Positions 11,207-20,966 of a DNA stretch of 64,000 nt are shown one piece after another; position 1 is the stretch's first letter, and each line of letters starts with the position of its first letter. This stretch comes from Robiginitalea aurantiaca. GTDB taxonomy: Bacteria > Bacteroidota > Bacteroidia > Flavobacteriales > Flavobacteriaceae. The DNA lies in NCBI RefSeq assembly GCF_030380815.1, contig NZ_JAUDUY010000002.1:186001-250000 (forward strand), written 5' to 3'. The notes below the pieces were generated by a model that searched no databases, had not been told where the DNA came from, and saw only the letters and a list, made by a program, of their open reading frames with translations. Both the position numbers and the translations under genes were made by a program.

Positions 11207-14200
11207 ATGGCAGAAGGAGGCGGAAATTTCTTTGTAAGGAGGCCTATTGTGGCTATGGTAATCGCCATAGTAATCGTAATTGTAGGTGGCGTTTCCGTCA
11301 TTGGCCTGGCCATAGAGCAATACCCGAGTCTAACCCCACCCGTGGTAGAAGTACGGGGCACCTATGTCGGGGCAAATGCCCTGAATGTAGAAGAATCGGT
11401 TGCCACACCTATTGAACAGGAGATGAATGGGGTGGACAACATGATCTACATGAAGTCCACAAATGCCAATGATGGCACAATGACCATCCAGGTTTCCTTT
11501 GATGTGGGTACGGATCCGGATATGAATACGGTTCTGGCGCAGAACAGGGTCTCGGCGGCAACCTCCAAATTGCCTTCAGCGGTTACCCAGTATGGGGTGA
11601 CAACAAAGAAGTCCATGCCCAACCAGTTGATGCTGGTAACGCTGACATCCCTGAACCCCAATCACAACAATCAGGAATTCCTCGGAAATTATGCCCTGAT
11701 CAATATCAAGGACCGGCTTGCGCGGATTCCAGGTCTTGGGAGGGTAGATGTCCTCGGGGCTTCCAATTACTCCATGCGTATTTGGATTAAACCGGACAGG
11801 CTATCCACACTGGGGATTACCGTACCCGAGATCGTCGCAGCGATCAATGCCCAAAACGTGATCGTGCCCGGTGGGAAATTCGGAGCAGAGCCGGCACCTG
11901 CCGGAACTGAATTCACCTACACGGTGCGGTTACCGGAACGGTTTAATTCTCCTGAGGCCTTTGAAGAAATTGTCGTACGCACACAGGATGACGGATCCCA
12001 GGTTAAAATCGGCGATATTGCCCGGGTTGGCCTGGGAGTGGAAACCTACAGCATGATCCCCCGTTTAGGTGTTAACCTGGAGGGAAGGGACTCGATTCCA
12101 AAATCTGCGGCCATCATTGGCCTGTATCAGGCTCCGGGTTCAAATGCCGTAGAGCTCGCCCAGAATGTGATTTCGGAGATGGAGGAAATCAAATTCGGTT
12201 TTCCCGACGGCATGTCATACGATGTATCCCTGGATTCAACACTGCCGATTACGGCCGGATTGCGGGATATTGTCATCACGCTTGTCATTGCCCTTATCCT
12301 GGTTATCCTTGTGGTTTTTATTTTCATCCAGGATTGGCGTGCCACCCTTATCCCTACCCTGGCGATACCCGTTTCACTTATCGGCGCCTTTATTTTCTTC
12401 CCCATGTTGGGGTTCACCATTAATGTCCTCTCTTTATTAGGACTTGTCCTGGCCATTGGTATTGTGGTGGACGACGCTATTGTGGTTGTGGAGGCCGTAC
12501 AGGTCAACATTGACAAGGGGATGAACGCCAAAGAAGCCACCATTGAGGCGATGAAAAAGGTGACAGCCCCCATTTTGGCGACAACCCTCGTTTTAGTGGC
12601 CGTATTTATCCCTGTAGCGGGTATGGCTGGCATTACCGGCATCCTGTATAAGCAATTCGCCATCACCATTGTCGTAAGTGTTTTAGTGTCCTCTGTGAAT
12701 GCACTAACGCTGAGCCCCGCTCTTTGCGCGCTCCTGCTTAAGAAACCAGAACCCTACAAAGGATTGCTCGGAAAGTTCTTCGGGTCGTTCAACCGGTGGA
12801 TCGGCAAAACTACGGACAGCTATATGTCCTTCACCACGGCCATTACCGGAAAATTAAAAAGGGGTGTGATATTTATTCTGATCCTGACTTTGGGTGCAGG
12901 GGTCTTCGGCATGTTGGTGCCCGGAGGGTTTATCCCTGAAGAAGACATGGGCTATTTTTACGTAAACGTCCAGCTCCCCAACGCGGCATCCCTTCAGAGA
13001 TCAGACGCTATTAGTGCTCAAATCGAAGCGCGCCTCCTGCAGTATCCCGAAGTTGAATACGTAACCAATGCAACGGGGTATAGCCTTTTATCAGGGGCTA
13101 TGGCGACCAATAACGGCTTTATGTTCGTAACTCTTAAGGATTGGGGCGAGCGCGAAGCCACCGCCAAGGAGGTCATCAACCGGGTGAATTATGAACTGGC
13201 CACTACCATTGCCGGGGCACAGGCCTTCGCCTTCGGACCTCCGGCAATACCTGGATTGGGTAACGGATCGGGCTTTAGTATAATGGTTCAGGATAAGGGG
13301 GGGAATACACCAGAATACCTTTCTCAGAATGCCTATAAATTTATCGCCGCTGCCAATCAGCGGGAGGAGATCGGGAGTGCATTCACTACATTTCAGAGCA
13401 ATGTACCCCAGCGCTATATGGATATCGATAAGGAAAAAGCCCTGAAGCTGGGACTTTCCCTGAACGACGTTTATCAAACGATCGGTGCGTTTATGGGAGG
13501 GGCCTATGTCAATGACTTCACTCGATTTGGCCGTCTGTACAAAACCTATATTCAGGCCGAGAGCGAATACCGAGTGAACGAAGCTCAGATCGAAAATTTC
13601 TTTATCAAAAACAATGTGGGCGATATGGTTCCACTGTCGACCGTTGCCACCATACGTCCCGTTAGCGGCCCGGACTACACCTCTCGTTTTAACCTGTTTC
13701 GCGCGGTTGAAGTTACCGGAGCCCCGGCCCCGGGATATACCTCAGCCCAGGCCATGGCTGCATTGAAAGAGGTCGCTGCGGAAACGTTGCCGGATGACAT
13801 GACCACTTCATGGAATGCGATGTCTTTTCAGGAAGACAAGGCTTCGGGTTCCCTGGGGGTAATCCTCGCATTTTCCCTCCTTTTTGTTTTCCTCATCCTC
13901 GCAGCCCAGTACGAAAGTTGGAGTCTGCCTTTTGCGATCTTGCTCGGAACCCCTTTTGCCATTTTCGGCGCCCTGTTCTTCCTTTGGATCGCCAGGCAAT
14001 TCAGCGTGAGCTTTGAGAACAATATTTTTGCTCAGGTATCCTTTGTGATGCTTATCGGAATGGCTGCCAAGAATGCTATTTTAATTGTGGAGTTTGCCAA
14101 TGAGGAATTCAAAAATGGCGCCTCCCTGTTCGATGCCGCAATCGCGGCTGCAAAATCGAGGTTCCGGCCGATTTTGATGACGGCTTTTTCATTTATCCTT

Positions 14201-14401
14201 GGGGTATTCCCACTGGTTATCGCCTCCGGAACAGGCGCAGAAGCGCGGAAGGTAATGGGTATGGCATTACTGGGAGGGATGAGCATTGCGACCTTATTAG
14301 GGGTGTTTTTCTATCCGATGCTCTTCCTGCTTATCGGAAAAATTGCCGGATACGAAAAGAAGCGGGATGCTGAACTTGCAAAAACCACTGAACTACAATG
14401 A
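11207..14401 (+). CDS. RND efflux pump inner-membrane transporter (HAE1/AcrB family)
   Basis: 1064 aa, full length for AcrB-type pumps. It has the N-terminal 'FFVRRPIVAMVIAIVIVIVGG' first helix, two large periplasmic loops, and the TM4 proton relay with paired acids in 'LLGLVLAIGIVVDDAIVVVEAVQ' (the two Asp), as well as the C-terminal 'MLIGMAAKNAILIVEFANEE' repeat with its Lys. It exports hydrophobic compounds or drugs using the proton gradient. The stop overlaps the next start (ATGA), giving translational coupling with the outer-membrane factor. The substrate range is unknown. Confidence 0.96.
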   Translation: MAEGGGNFFVRRPIVAMVIAIVIVIVGGVSVIGLAIEQYPSLTPPVVEVRGTYVGANALNVEESVATPIEQEMNGVDNMIYMKSTNANDGTMTIQVSFDVGTDPDMNTVLAQNRVSAATSKLPSAVTQYGVTTKKSMPNQLMLVTLTSLNPNHNNQEFLGNYALINIKDRLARIPGLGRVDVLGASNYSMRIWIKPDRLSTLGITVPEIVAAINAQNVIVPGGKFGAEPAPAGTEFTYTVRLPERFNSPEAFEEIVVRTQDDGSQVKIGDIARVGLGVETYSMIPRLGVNLEGRDSIPKSAAIIGLYQAPGSNAVELAQNVISEMEEIKFGFPDGMSYDVSLDSTLPITAGLRDIVITLVIALILVILVVFIFIQDWRATLIPTLAIPVSLIGAFIFFPMLGFTINVLSLLGLVLAIGIVVDDAIVVVEAVQVNIDKGMNAKEATIEAMKKVTAPILATTLVLVAVFIPVAGMAGITGILYKQFAITIVVSVLVSSVNALTLSPALCALLLKKPEPYKGLLGKFFGSFNRWIGKTTDSYMSFTTAITGKLKRGVIFILILTLGAGVFGMLVPGGFIPEEDMGYFYVNVQLPNAASLQRSDAISAQIEARLLQYPEVEYVTNATGYSLLSGAMATNNGFMFVTLKDWGEREATAKEVINRVNYELATTIAGAQAFAFGPPAIPGLGNGSGFSIMVQDKGGNTPEYLSQNAYKFIAAANQREEIGSAFTTFQSNVPQRYMDIDKEKALKLGLSLNDVYQTIGAFMGGAYVNDFTRFGRLYKTYIQAESEYRVNEAQIENFFIKNNVGDMVPLSTVATIRPVSGPDYTSRFNLFRAVEVTGAPAPGYTSAQAMAALKEVAAETLPDDMTTSWNAMSFQEDKASGSLGVILAFSLLFVFLILAAQYESWSLPFAILLGTPFAIFGALFFLWIARQFSVSFENNIFAQVSFVMLIGMAAKNAILIVEFANEEFKNGASLFDAAIAAAKSRFRPILMTAFSFILGVFPLVIASGTGAEARKVMGMALLGGMSIATLLGVFFYPMLFLLIGKIAGYEKKRDAELAKTTELQ

Positions 14402-15864
14402 AACGCCTCCTCCTGATAGCGCTGGTTGCGATGCTCTTACAAAATTGTAAGATTGGCAAGAATTACCAGGGGACCGAACTTGTCCAGCCGGAGCAGTACG
14501 CCCAGCAGACTCCGGGAATGCAAGTAAAATACGACAGCATTAACACCGATACCCTGGAACTGAGTACGGCAGACCTCAAATGGTGGGAACTCTATGATGA
14601 TCCGGTCCTCGACAGCCTGATCCTGGTGGCCATGGAAAATAACCGGGATGCCCTTATTGCGGCGGAAAGTGTCTTACAGGGTCGCTTTGCCCTGAAAAAT
14701 CAGAATGCAGAAATGCTCCCCAAGTTCGATATTAACGGACAAGTGCAGAGGGGAAACTTCCTGCTCAATCAGGTCGGGGATCCACAAAACCTGATCCTGG
14801 GGGCTGCCTCCGCGAATTGGGAACTGGACCTTTGGGGTAAACTCAGGCGGCTGTCCGAAGCAGCCCGGGCGGACCTCGTGGCCTCGGAATACGGTTACAG
14901 GGGTGTGATGATATCCCTGATCAGCGAGGTAGCTACCACTTATTTCTCCCTTCTCCGGGCAAAATCCCAATATGAAATATCGGTTCGGAATGCGACTTCC
15001 CGCGACAGCATGCTCCAGCTGATCCAGGCCAGGTATGACAAAGGGATCGTCCCCATACTCGATGTGAATCAGGCAACAATACAATACACAATCGCAGCCG
15101 GGGCTGTCCCCCAATACGAGCTCCAGATTGTCCAACTTCAAAATACACTGAGCATACTTCTGGGGCGAAACCCGGGTGAAGTGGGTACTGGAAAGGCCCT
15201 GAATACCCAAAATTTCGATATTGACCTGCCCCTGGCCAGACCGGTCGACCTGCTCGCGAGAAGGCCCGATGTGATCTCGGCAGAATATCAACTGATCGCC
15301 CAGAATGCCCTTGTTGGGGCAGCTAAAGGCAACCGGCTCCCCTCCCTTAGTGTAGGAGCCCTGGTCGGAATTACGGCAGACAGTTTTGGGAGCCTTAGCT
15401 TTCAGAATCCACTCTGGACCTTGACCGGACAGCTGGCGGGCCCGCTTTTTTATTGGGGGCAGCTCAAAAGACAGGTCGATATTGAAGATAGCCGAAGTTT
15501 TCAGGCGCTATATGCGTATCAAAACACCGTTTTCTTTGCCCTGAAAGAGGTTGAGGATATCCTGACGGAAATCAGAACCACCAAAGCTGAAATCGAGATT
15601 GCCGAACAACGCAGGACTGCCGCTCTGCAGGCTCAAACGCTCTCCCGGGAACGCTACAATATGGGGGTGACGAGTTACCTTGAGTTTTTGGAACAACAAC
15701 GACAGGCCTTTGATGCGGAACTCTTATTGGAAGGGCTTCGGGCTAATTTGCTTTCGTCCTATGTACGGCTGTATAAGGCCCTTGGTGGTGGATGGTTGAC
15801 AGAAGCAGAGGAGCAGCAGGCAAAGGAAGCGCCTGAAGAGAATGGATCAGAGCCAAAGCAATAA
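14398..15864 (+). CDS. RND efflux outer-membrane factor, NodT/OprM lipoprotein
   Basis: 488 aa. The leader MKRLLLIALVAMLLQNC ends in a lipobox-like Q-N-C (Cys17), as in OprM/NodT channels. Two repeated outer-membrane efflux domains follow (about 60-250 and 265-460); the conserved 'WWELYDDPVLDSLI' and 'RRPDVISAEYQLIAQNA' blocks are clear. It forms the trimeric outer-membrane tunnel of the pump encoded immediately before it; the 4-bp ATGA overlap confirms the operon. Confidence 0.95.
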   Translation: MKRLLLIALVAMLLQNCKIGKNYQGTELVQPEQYAQQTPGMQVKYDSINTDTLELSTADLKWWELYDDPVLDSLILVAMENNRDALIAAESVLQGRFALKNQNAEMLPKFDINGQVQRGNFLLNQVGDPQNLILGAASANWELDLWGKLRRLSEAARADLVASEYGYRGVMISLISEVATTYFSLLRAKSQYEISVRNATSRDSMLQLIQARYDKGIVPILDVNQATIQYTIAAGAVPQYELQIVQLQNTLSILLGRNPGEVGTGKALNTQNFDIDLPLARPVDLLARRPDVISAEYQLIAQNALVGAAKGNRLPSLSVGALVGITADSFGSLSFQNPLWTLTGQLAGPLFYWGQLKRQVDIEDSRSFQALYAYQNTVFFALKEVEDILTEIRTTKAEIEIAEQRRTAALQAQTLSRERYNMGVTSYLEFLEQQRQAFDAELLLEGLRANLLSSYVRLYKALGGGWLTEAEEQQAKEAPEENGSEPKQ

Positions 15865-15910
15865 AATTTGAGGGAAGAAAACCCAGCATAAACACTTCGC
15901 CAATTTTGTC

Positions 15911-17017
15911 ATGAAACGAGCACGTCCTTTTGTATTCTCCGGCCTTGTGCTCATGATGGCCGTCAGTGGATTCGGTCAGGATGCACCTTTGAGAATTGGA
16001 ATTGCAGGACTTTCCCACACCCATGTCCACCAAATTTTCAATAGTGCGAAAGCAGGTGAAATCGAAATCGCAGGCATAGCCGAAGCGAATGCAGACTTAG
16101 CCAGAAGGTACACCGAACAATACGAATTCCCCGAGGAGAAGGTTTACACCACCCTGGATGAGCTCATCTCAAGTCAGAACCCGGAGGCCATTGCGGCATT
16201 TGGGACAATATATGATCACCTGAGCATCGTGGAGGCCTGTGCCCCCCTGGGGATACATGTGATGGTTGAAAAACCACTGGCGGTTTCCATGGAACACGCC
16301 CGGAAAATTGCAACCCTGGCGCGCCGGCATCGGATACAGGTCCTGACCAATTATGAGACCACGTGGTATCCTACAACTCACAAGGCTTTTGAAATGGTAC
16401 GGGAATCCGTTGTCGGACCCGTCCGCAAAGTGGTCATCCGGGACGGGCACAGGGGCCCGGCAAAAATTGGTGTGGATCCCGAATTCCTGGAATGGCTCAT
16501 CGACCCGGTGCAAAACGGCGGGGGTGCGCTAATGGATTTCGGGTGTTATGGGGCTAACCTGATGACGCGATTGATGGACGGAGAAAGACCTGTGGCGGTT
16601 ACGGCAATCACCCAGCAATTACAACCTGAAAACAACCCTGAGGTTGAGGATGAGGCCCTGATACTCCTGGAATACGAATCCGCCAATGCCGTCATACACG
16701 CCTCCTGGAATTGGCCCATCGGTCGAAAAGATATGGAGATTTACGGCCTGCAGGGCGCTGTTTATGCCGATAATCGTACCCAATTGCGTCTCCGGATAGC
16801 CAAAGGTTATGATGGTTTTGAGGAAAAAGAATTTGAATTGGAAGATCGGGAAACCCCTTTTAACGACCCTTTTTTGTATTTTAAAGCGGTGTTACGCAAA
16901 GCCCATTCCCCTGGGCCGTACGACCTGTCTTCCCTCGATAACAATATGATTGTTATGGAGATCCTGGAGGCGGCAAAACAAAGTGCCAAAACGGGGAAAC
17001 GGATTGTGCTTCAATAG
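15911..17017 (+). CDS. Secreted Gfo/Idh/MocA family oxidoreductase
   Basis: 368 aa. A signal peptide (about 1-23, ending VSGFGQ) precedes the NAD(P)-binding Rossmann start 'LRIGIAGLSHTHV'; the family's catalytic E-K-P is in 'HVMVEKPLAVSMEHA', and 'GGGALMDFGCYGANLMTRLM' is typical of the C-terminal substrate domain. Such enzymes oxidise or reduce sugars and inositols. An exported form is unusual because NAD is not normally found in the periplasm; there is no twin-arginine motif, so the cofactor would have to be held or acquired outside. It begins 46 bp after the efflux operon and is followed at 33 bp by a serine hydrolase. Confidence 0.88.
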   Translation: MKRARPFVFSGLVLMMAVSGFGQDAPLRIGIAGLSHTHVHQIFNSAKAGEIEIAGIAEANADLARRYTEQYEFPEEKVYTTLDELISSQNPEAIAAFGTIYDHLSIVEACAPLGIHVMVEKPLAVSMEHARKIATLARRHRIQVLTNYETTWYPTTHKAFEMVRESVVGPVRKVVIRDGHRGPAKIGVDPEFLEWLIDPVQNGGGALMDFGCYGANLMTRLMDGERPVAVTAITQQLQPENNPEVEDEALILLEYESANAVIHASWNWPIGRKDMEIYGLQGAVYADNRTQLRLRIAKGYDGFEEKEFELEDRETPFNDPFLYFKAVLRKAHSPGPYDLSSLDNNMIVMEILEAAKQSAKTGKRIVLQ

Positions 17018-17050
17018 CCTTTAACCCTTGTCATTTTAACAAACGCCCTC

Positions 17051-18508
17051 ATGAAAATGCGAAGAAAATACTTTTATATCCTCTGCTGCCTCCTCTTCAG
17101 CTCGGCTAACCTGCCCGCACAAAATGAAACAGCTTCCTACGAAGAAGCCCTGAAGCTAATTGAAGTCTGGCTGGATGCCCAAAAGGACTTTGAAGACATT
17201 CCCGGAATCTCCGCGAGTATCGTAGAAGATCAGAAACTCCTGTGGAGTGGCGCAGTCGGATCTGCAAATCCCGAATCAAATGCACCCTTTACAGAGGCTA
17301 CCCTATGCAGTATATGTTCCATCTCCAAACTCTTTACCTCCGTCGCCATTATGAAGCTTTACGATGATGGCAAATTGCGCCTTGACGATCGCCTGGCGGA
17401 TTTGCTGCCCGCATATGATCTGAAACAGCAATTCCCCGATAGCGGCCCCATTACGGTCCGCACCCTGCTTACCCATTCCTCCGGACTTCCGCGTGAAGCG
17501 GGATATCCGTATTGGACCGGGCCCGACTTTCCGTTCCCGTCTACGGAAGAAATCGACGCCAGGCTATCAGAACAGGAATCGCTCTATCCGGCATCAACCT
17601 ATTTCCAATACAGCAATCTGGCGCTCACCCTCCTGGGTGAAATAGTCACAGAGATATCGGGTATTCCCTATGAAACCTTTGTCCAACAAAACATACTTAC
17701 TCCCCTAAATCTTTCGGACACCCGGCCCGAAATGCCGGAGTCGCTTTACGGATCGGAACTCGCAATAGGCTATAGCGCTTTAAACCGGGGGGGGGAGCGT
17801 GAAAAAGTGGCCTTTTTTCAAGCCAATGGGATCACCCCGGCAGCTGGATTTACCTCAAATGTCACCGATCTCGGGCGATTCGCCTCCTGGCAATTCCGGC
17901 TCAGAGAAAGTAAGACTGCGGAAATCCTGAAGCCTGCTACCCTGAAGTATATGCAGTCCGTCCACTGGACCAATCCAAATTGGAAAACAACCTGGGGGTT
18001 GGGTTTCCGGGTATATAAGGGTCCCAATGGGACGACCTGGGCGGGCCACGGAGGAAGCTGTCCGGGCTATCGGTCCTCCTTTGAGATGGATCTTAAAAAC
18101 AAGAGGGGGTACTCTGTGATGATCAATTCCAGCGGTACGAACCCTATGAAATACGTCATGGGAATGCATGCCATCCTTACTAAAATGACCAAAAAAGGAT
18201 CGGAAACAGAAACGGCCCCGGATGCGTCAAAGAAAGACCTCTCGGAATATCTCGGGTATTACAATCCCATGCCATGGTCCAGTGAGGAATATATCGGCAG
18301 CTGGGATGGCGATTTGGTCATCCTCAACCTCCCGTCAGACAAACCTGCGGATGCCATGACCAAATTCAGGTATATTGAAGGAGATACCTTCCGCCGTGTT
18401 CGTGGAGATGGAACCCTTGGAGAAACACTCGTATTTGAGCGGGATGAAACCGGAAAAATTACCCGATACAGCCAACACGGCAATTATACGTTGCGAATAA
18501 ACCGGTAA
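17051..18508 (+). CDS. Secreted serine hydrolase, class C beta-lactamase family
   Basis: 485 aa with signal peptide (about 1-24, ending LPAQ). The nucleophile motif S-x-x-K is 'SISK' at 90-93, the Y-x-N motif is 'YSN' in 'YFQYSNLALTLLGEI', and the third motif is 'GHGGSCPGYRSS' (H-G-G). A short C-terminal lipocalin-like domain (about 395-485) follows the catalytic domain, as in many penicillin-binding-protein-like esterases and D-aminopeptidases. The function is likely hydrolysis of a small ester, peptide or peptidoglycan fragment in the periplasm; resistance is not implied. Confidence 0.88.
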   Translation: MKMRRKYFYILCCLLFSSANLPAQNETASYEEALKLIEVWLDAQKDFEDIPGISASIVEDQKLLWSGAVGSANPESNAPFTEATLCSICSISKLFTSVAIMKLYDDGKLRLDDRLADLLPAYDLKQQFPDSGPITVRTLLTHSSGLPREAGYPYWTGPDFPFPSTEEIDARLSEQESLYPASTYFQYSNLALTLLGEIVTEISGIPYETFVQQNILTPLNLSDTRPEMPESLYGSELAIGYSALNRGGEREKVAFFQANGITPAAGFTSNVTDLGRFASWQFRLRESKTAEILKPATLKYMQSVHWTNPNWKTTWGLGFRVYKGPNGTTWAGHGGSCPGYRSSFEMDLKNKRGYSVMINSSGTNPMKYVMGMHAILTKMTKKGSETETAPDASKKDLSEYLGYYNPMPWSSEEYIGSWDGDLVILNLPSDKPADAMTKFRYIEGDTFRRVRGDGTLGETLVFERDETGKITRYSQHGNYTLRINR

Positions 18509-18603
18509 TTTGACCTCATCTGCCTTACCTTCCCCCGGAAAGTAGCGATAGACTCCAGCATAGACCCATAAATTATTGTGCCTTAACCCCTAAGAAGTAA
18601 CCT

Positions 18604-20178
18604 GTGAAGAAAATAACCGCCAAACTACTTTTCGCACTTTCCATCTTTGTGCTATTCCTGATCTGTGCATCCTGTAAGCAGGAGACTGAAGCCCTCCCAA
18701 AGGACATTCCCACACTTCGGGTTGCCCAGGGTTATGAAGTAGAAACTTTCGAGGCGGATACCAGGGCCGCCCAAATAGCCTCTATCAAATCAAAGCTTCA
18801 CACGCTTTTTGAAACCTATGCCGAGGAGAAGAATATCCCTGGTATCGCTTACGGGATTGTTGTGGATGATCAGCTCGTGGTGGATTCCGCCCTTGGTTAT
18901 AGCAACCTGGAGCAGAAAATCCCTGCCAGCACCTCCTCCCAATTCCGGATCGCCTCGATGACCAAGAGTTTTACGGCTATGGCGATTATGACTTTGGTAG
19001 AAGCGGGAAAAATCTCCCTTGAAGACCCGGCTTACCTTTATGTACCCCAGATGGCGTCCATGGAGTATCCGACGTCAGATGCCACACATATCACTATTGA
19101 AAACCTGCTAACCATGACCGCTGGGTTCCCCGAAGACAATCCCTGGGGGGATCGGCAGTTAGATGAAACTTCTGAGATGCTCAGGGACCTGATCAAAGGG
19201 AATCCAAGTTTTTCCAATCCGCCATCCATCGATTTCGAATATAGCAATACGGGCTATGCCATCCTGGGTATGATCATATCCGAAGTTTCGGGAATGCCCT
19301 ACCAACAGTATATAAAAACCCGGATTTTGGAACCCCTGGAAATGAGGGAAACCTATTGGGAATATCAGGAAGTCCCGGGGGATCTGCTGGTGATCGGATA
19401 CAACCCGGACAGCCTGACTGTGGCCCCAATGCTGCACGATGGAAGTTATGGGGCCATGGGAGGTTTGATCACCTCTATTAAAGACTTCAGTAAATATGTG
19501 AGTTACCACCTTTCGGCCTGGCCACCAAGAAATTCTGAAGAAACAGGTCCGGTCAGGCGCAGTTCCCTGAGAAAAATGCAACAGCCCCAATATTCCCGTC
19601 TCAATGCGACGTCAAGGGATTGGAATGACAGTCTGTGCCCTGCGATAAGCGGTTACGGTTACGGACTCGGCAGTATGGAAAACTGTAAGGGAACCCGGAG
19701 GATTTCCCATGGGGGTGCCTTACCCGGATTTGGGAGTAATTATGTTTTCTATCCGGACCTGGGGATTGGGGTGATGGCCTTCTGCAATGTTACCTACACC
19801 ACCCCCTGGCCCTATGTCGAAATTCTTAAATTGCTCTTTGAGGAACTCGATCTGGAACCCAGACAACGCAATGCACCGCAAATCCTGAAGATGCGGCAGG
19901 AACAACTCGTCGAGTGGTTTAAAACCCCGGATAAGGCCCTGGGCTCCCGGATCTTTGCCGAAAACTTCTATCTGGATATGAGCCGGGAAAACCGGCTTGC
20001 GGAATTCGGCTCTTTACTGGAAAAAGCCGGAGCCATACAGGGATGGGGGGAAATGAGGCCTGTAAACCAACTAAGGGGATCTTTCCAGCTCTATGGCGCC
20101 AGGGACACGCTGAATGCCTTTTTTACCCTCAGTCCGGAACCAGACCCAAAAATTCAGGCAGTTTATCTTTGGAAATAG
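18604..20178 (+). CDS. Serine hydrolase lipoprotein, class C beta-lactamase family
   Basis: 524 aa starting with GTG. The leader ends in the lipobox I-C-A-S-C (Cys24). The catalytic motifs are 'SMTK' (118-121), 'YSN' in 'FEYSNTGYAILG' and 'SHGGALPGFGSNY'. It is related in design to the preceding gene but clearly divergent, so the pair is not a recent duplication. The C-terminal region (about 415-524) is a separate domain of unknown role. It is probably a membrane-anchored periplasmic hydrolase. Confidence 0.87.
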   Translation: MKKITAKLLFALSIFVLFLICASCKQETEALPKDIPTLRVAQGYEVETFEADTRAAQIASIKSKLHTLFETYAEEKNIPGIAYGIVVDDQLVVDSALGYSNLEQKIPASTSSQFRIASMTKSFTAMAIMTLVEAGKISLEDPAYLYVPQMASMEYPTSDATHITIENLLTMTAGFPEDNPWGDRQLDETSEMLRDLIKGNPSFSNPPSIDFEYSNTGYAILGMIISEVSGMPYQQYIKTRILEPLEMRETYWEYQEVPGDLLVIGYNPDSLTVAPMLHDGSYGAMGGLITSIKDFSKYVSYHLSAWPPRNSEETGPVRRSSLRKMQQPQYSRLNATSRDWNDSLCPAISGYGYGLGSMENCKGTRRISHGGALPGFGSNYVFYPDLGIGVMAFCNVTYTTPWPYVEILKLLFEELDLEPRQRNAPQILKMRQEQLVEWFKTPDKALGSRIFAENFYLDMSRENRLAEFGSLLEKAGAIQGWGEMRPVNQLRGSFQLYGARDTLNAFFTLSPEPDPKIQAVYLWK

Positions 20179-20305
20179 CTTAGGAATTCCCGGAATTTCA
20201 AAACGTTCAACGAATATCGCAACCTTTTAACGCAGCGCTCACTAACTGGCATATACCTTGCGGATGAAGCTTTAAGAACCGTTATCGGTACTTAAAGTCA
20301 TACAT

Positions 20306-20953
20306 ATGCGTCAGCCAAAAGCTTCCGGAGTCCCTGTTCTCGTTTTAATAACGCTGTTACTCCTGCTGGGGTCCACCGCCGTTCACGCCCAAAAGAAGGG
20401 GTATTCCGATGGGTACCTCATTACACTCAAAGGAGATACCCTCAGAGGCTATATCAAAGACCGGAGTCCGGAGCCCTTTGAAGGGTTGTACACCAAAGTC
20501 CGGTTTAAAAAGAAAGGGCGCAAGAAAAGGTACAGGCCGGATCAAATCCGGGGATACGGCTATGACCAGTTCCATTTTGAATCTGTGGCGCTGCTGGAAG
20601 ATGCCGCATTTTTCCGGTTTAATTACAAAACAGATCCGAAGCAAGAGCCCGTGTTTTTAAAGGTTGTGAGGCGAAATCCGGATCTGATCTTATACGAATG
20701 GGAATACACGGATGAGGATAACTTCCATATCGATAGCTTCCCCCTGTTTTACAGGCCTGGAAAGGATCAGTGGGCAAGGGCCACCCAGGGTATTTTTGGT
20801 TTGAAGCGCAAAAAACTCATTCCCTTTTTTCTCGACTGCCCCGAACTGGCACTGGGCATTCAGAACAAAACCATTAAAACCGTTCATGCCATACTGGAGG
20901 TTTGGGAAATTCATTGCGGGAATTCAGGCAGTGGTAAAACCCGAATACCTTAA
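20306..20953 (+). CDS. Secreted protein of unknown function
   Basis: 215 aa with a signal peptide (about 1-29, ending AVHAQ). The mature start 'GYLITLKGDTLRGYIKDRSPEPFEG' is a phrase I know from many Bacteroidota secreted proteins that lack an assigned function. Basic stretches (KVRFKKKGRKKRYRPDQIRGYGYD) lie at about 68-92. No catalytic motif is seen. The last residues (after about 200) are low in conservation-like features and the coding end overlaps nothing. It converges with the LysR gene. Confidence 0.72.
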   Translation: MRQPKASGVPVLVLITLLLLLGSTAVHAQKKGYSDGYLITLKGDTLRGYIKDRSPEPFEGLYTKVRFKKKGRKKRYRPDQIRGYGYDQFHFESVALLEDAAFFRFNYKTDPKQEPVFLKVVRRNPDLILYEWEYTDEDNFHIDSFPLFYRPGKDQWARATQGIFGLKRKKLIPFFLDCPELALGIQNKTIKTVHAILEVWEIHCGNSGSGKTRIP

Positions 20954-20966
20954 CCCTGAGGCTACC

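Noticed and set aside
14674-15291. A 205-codon frame antisense to the NodT-type channel gene
   Set aside because: The channel domains on the plus strand are complete and the antisense frame has no signal or motif.
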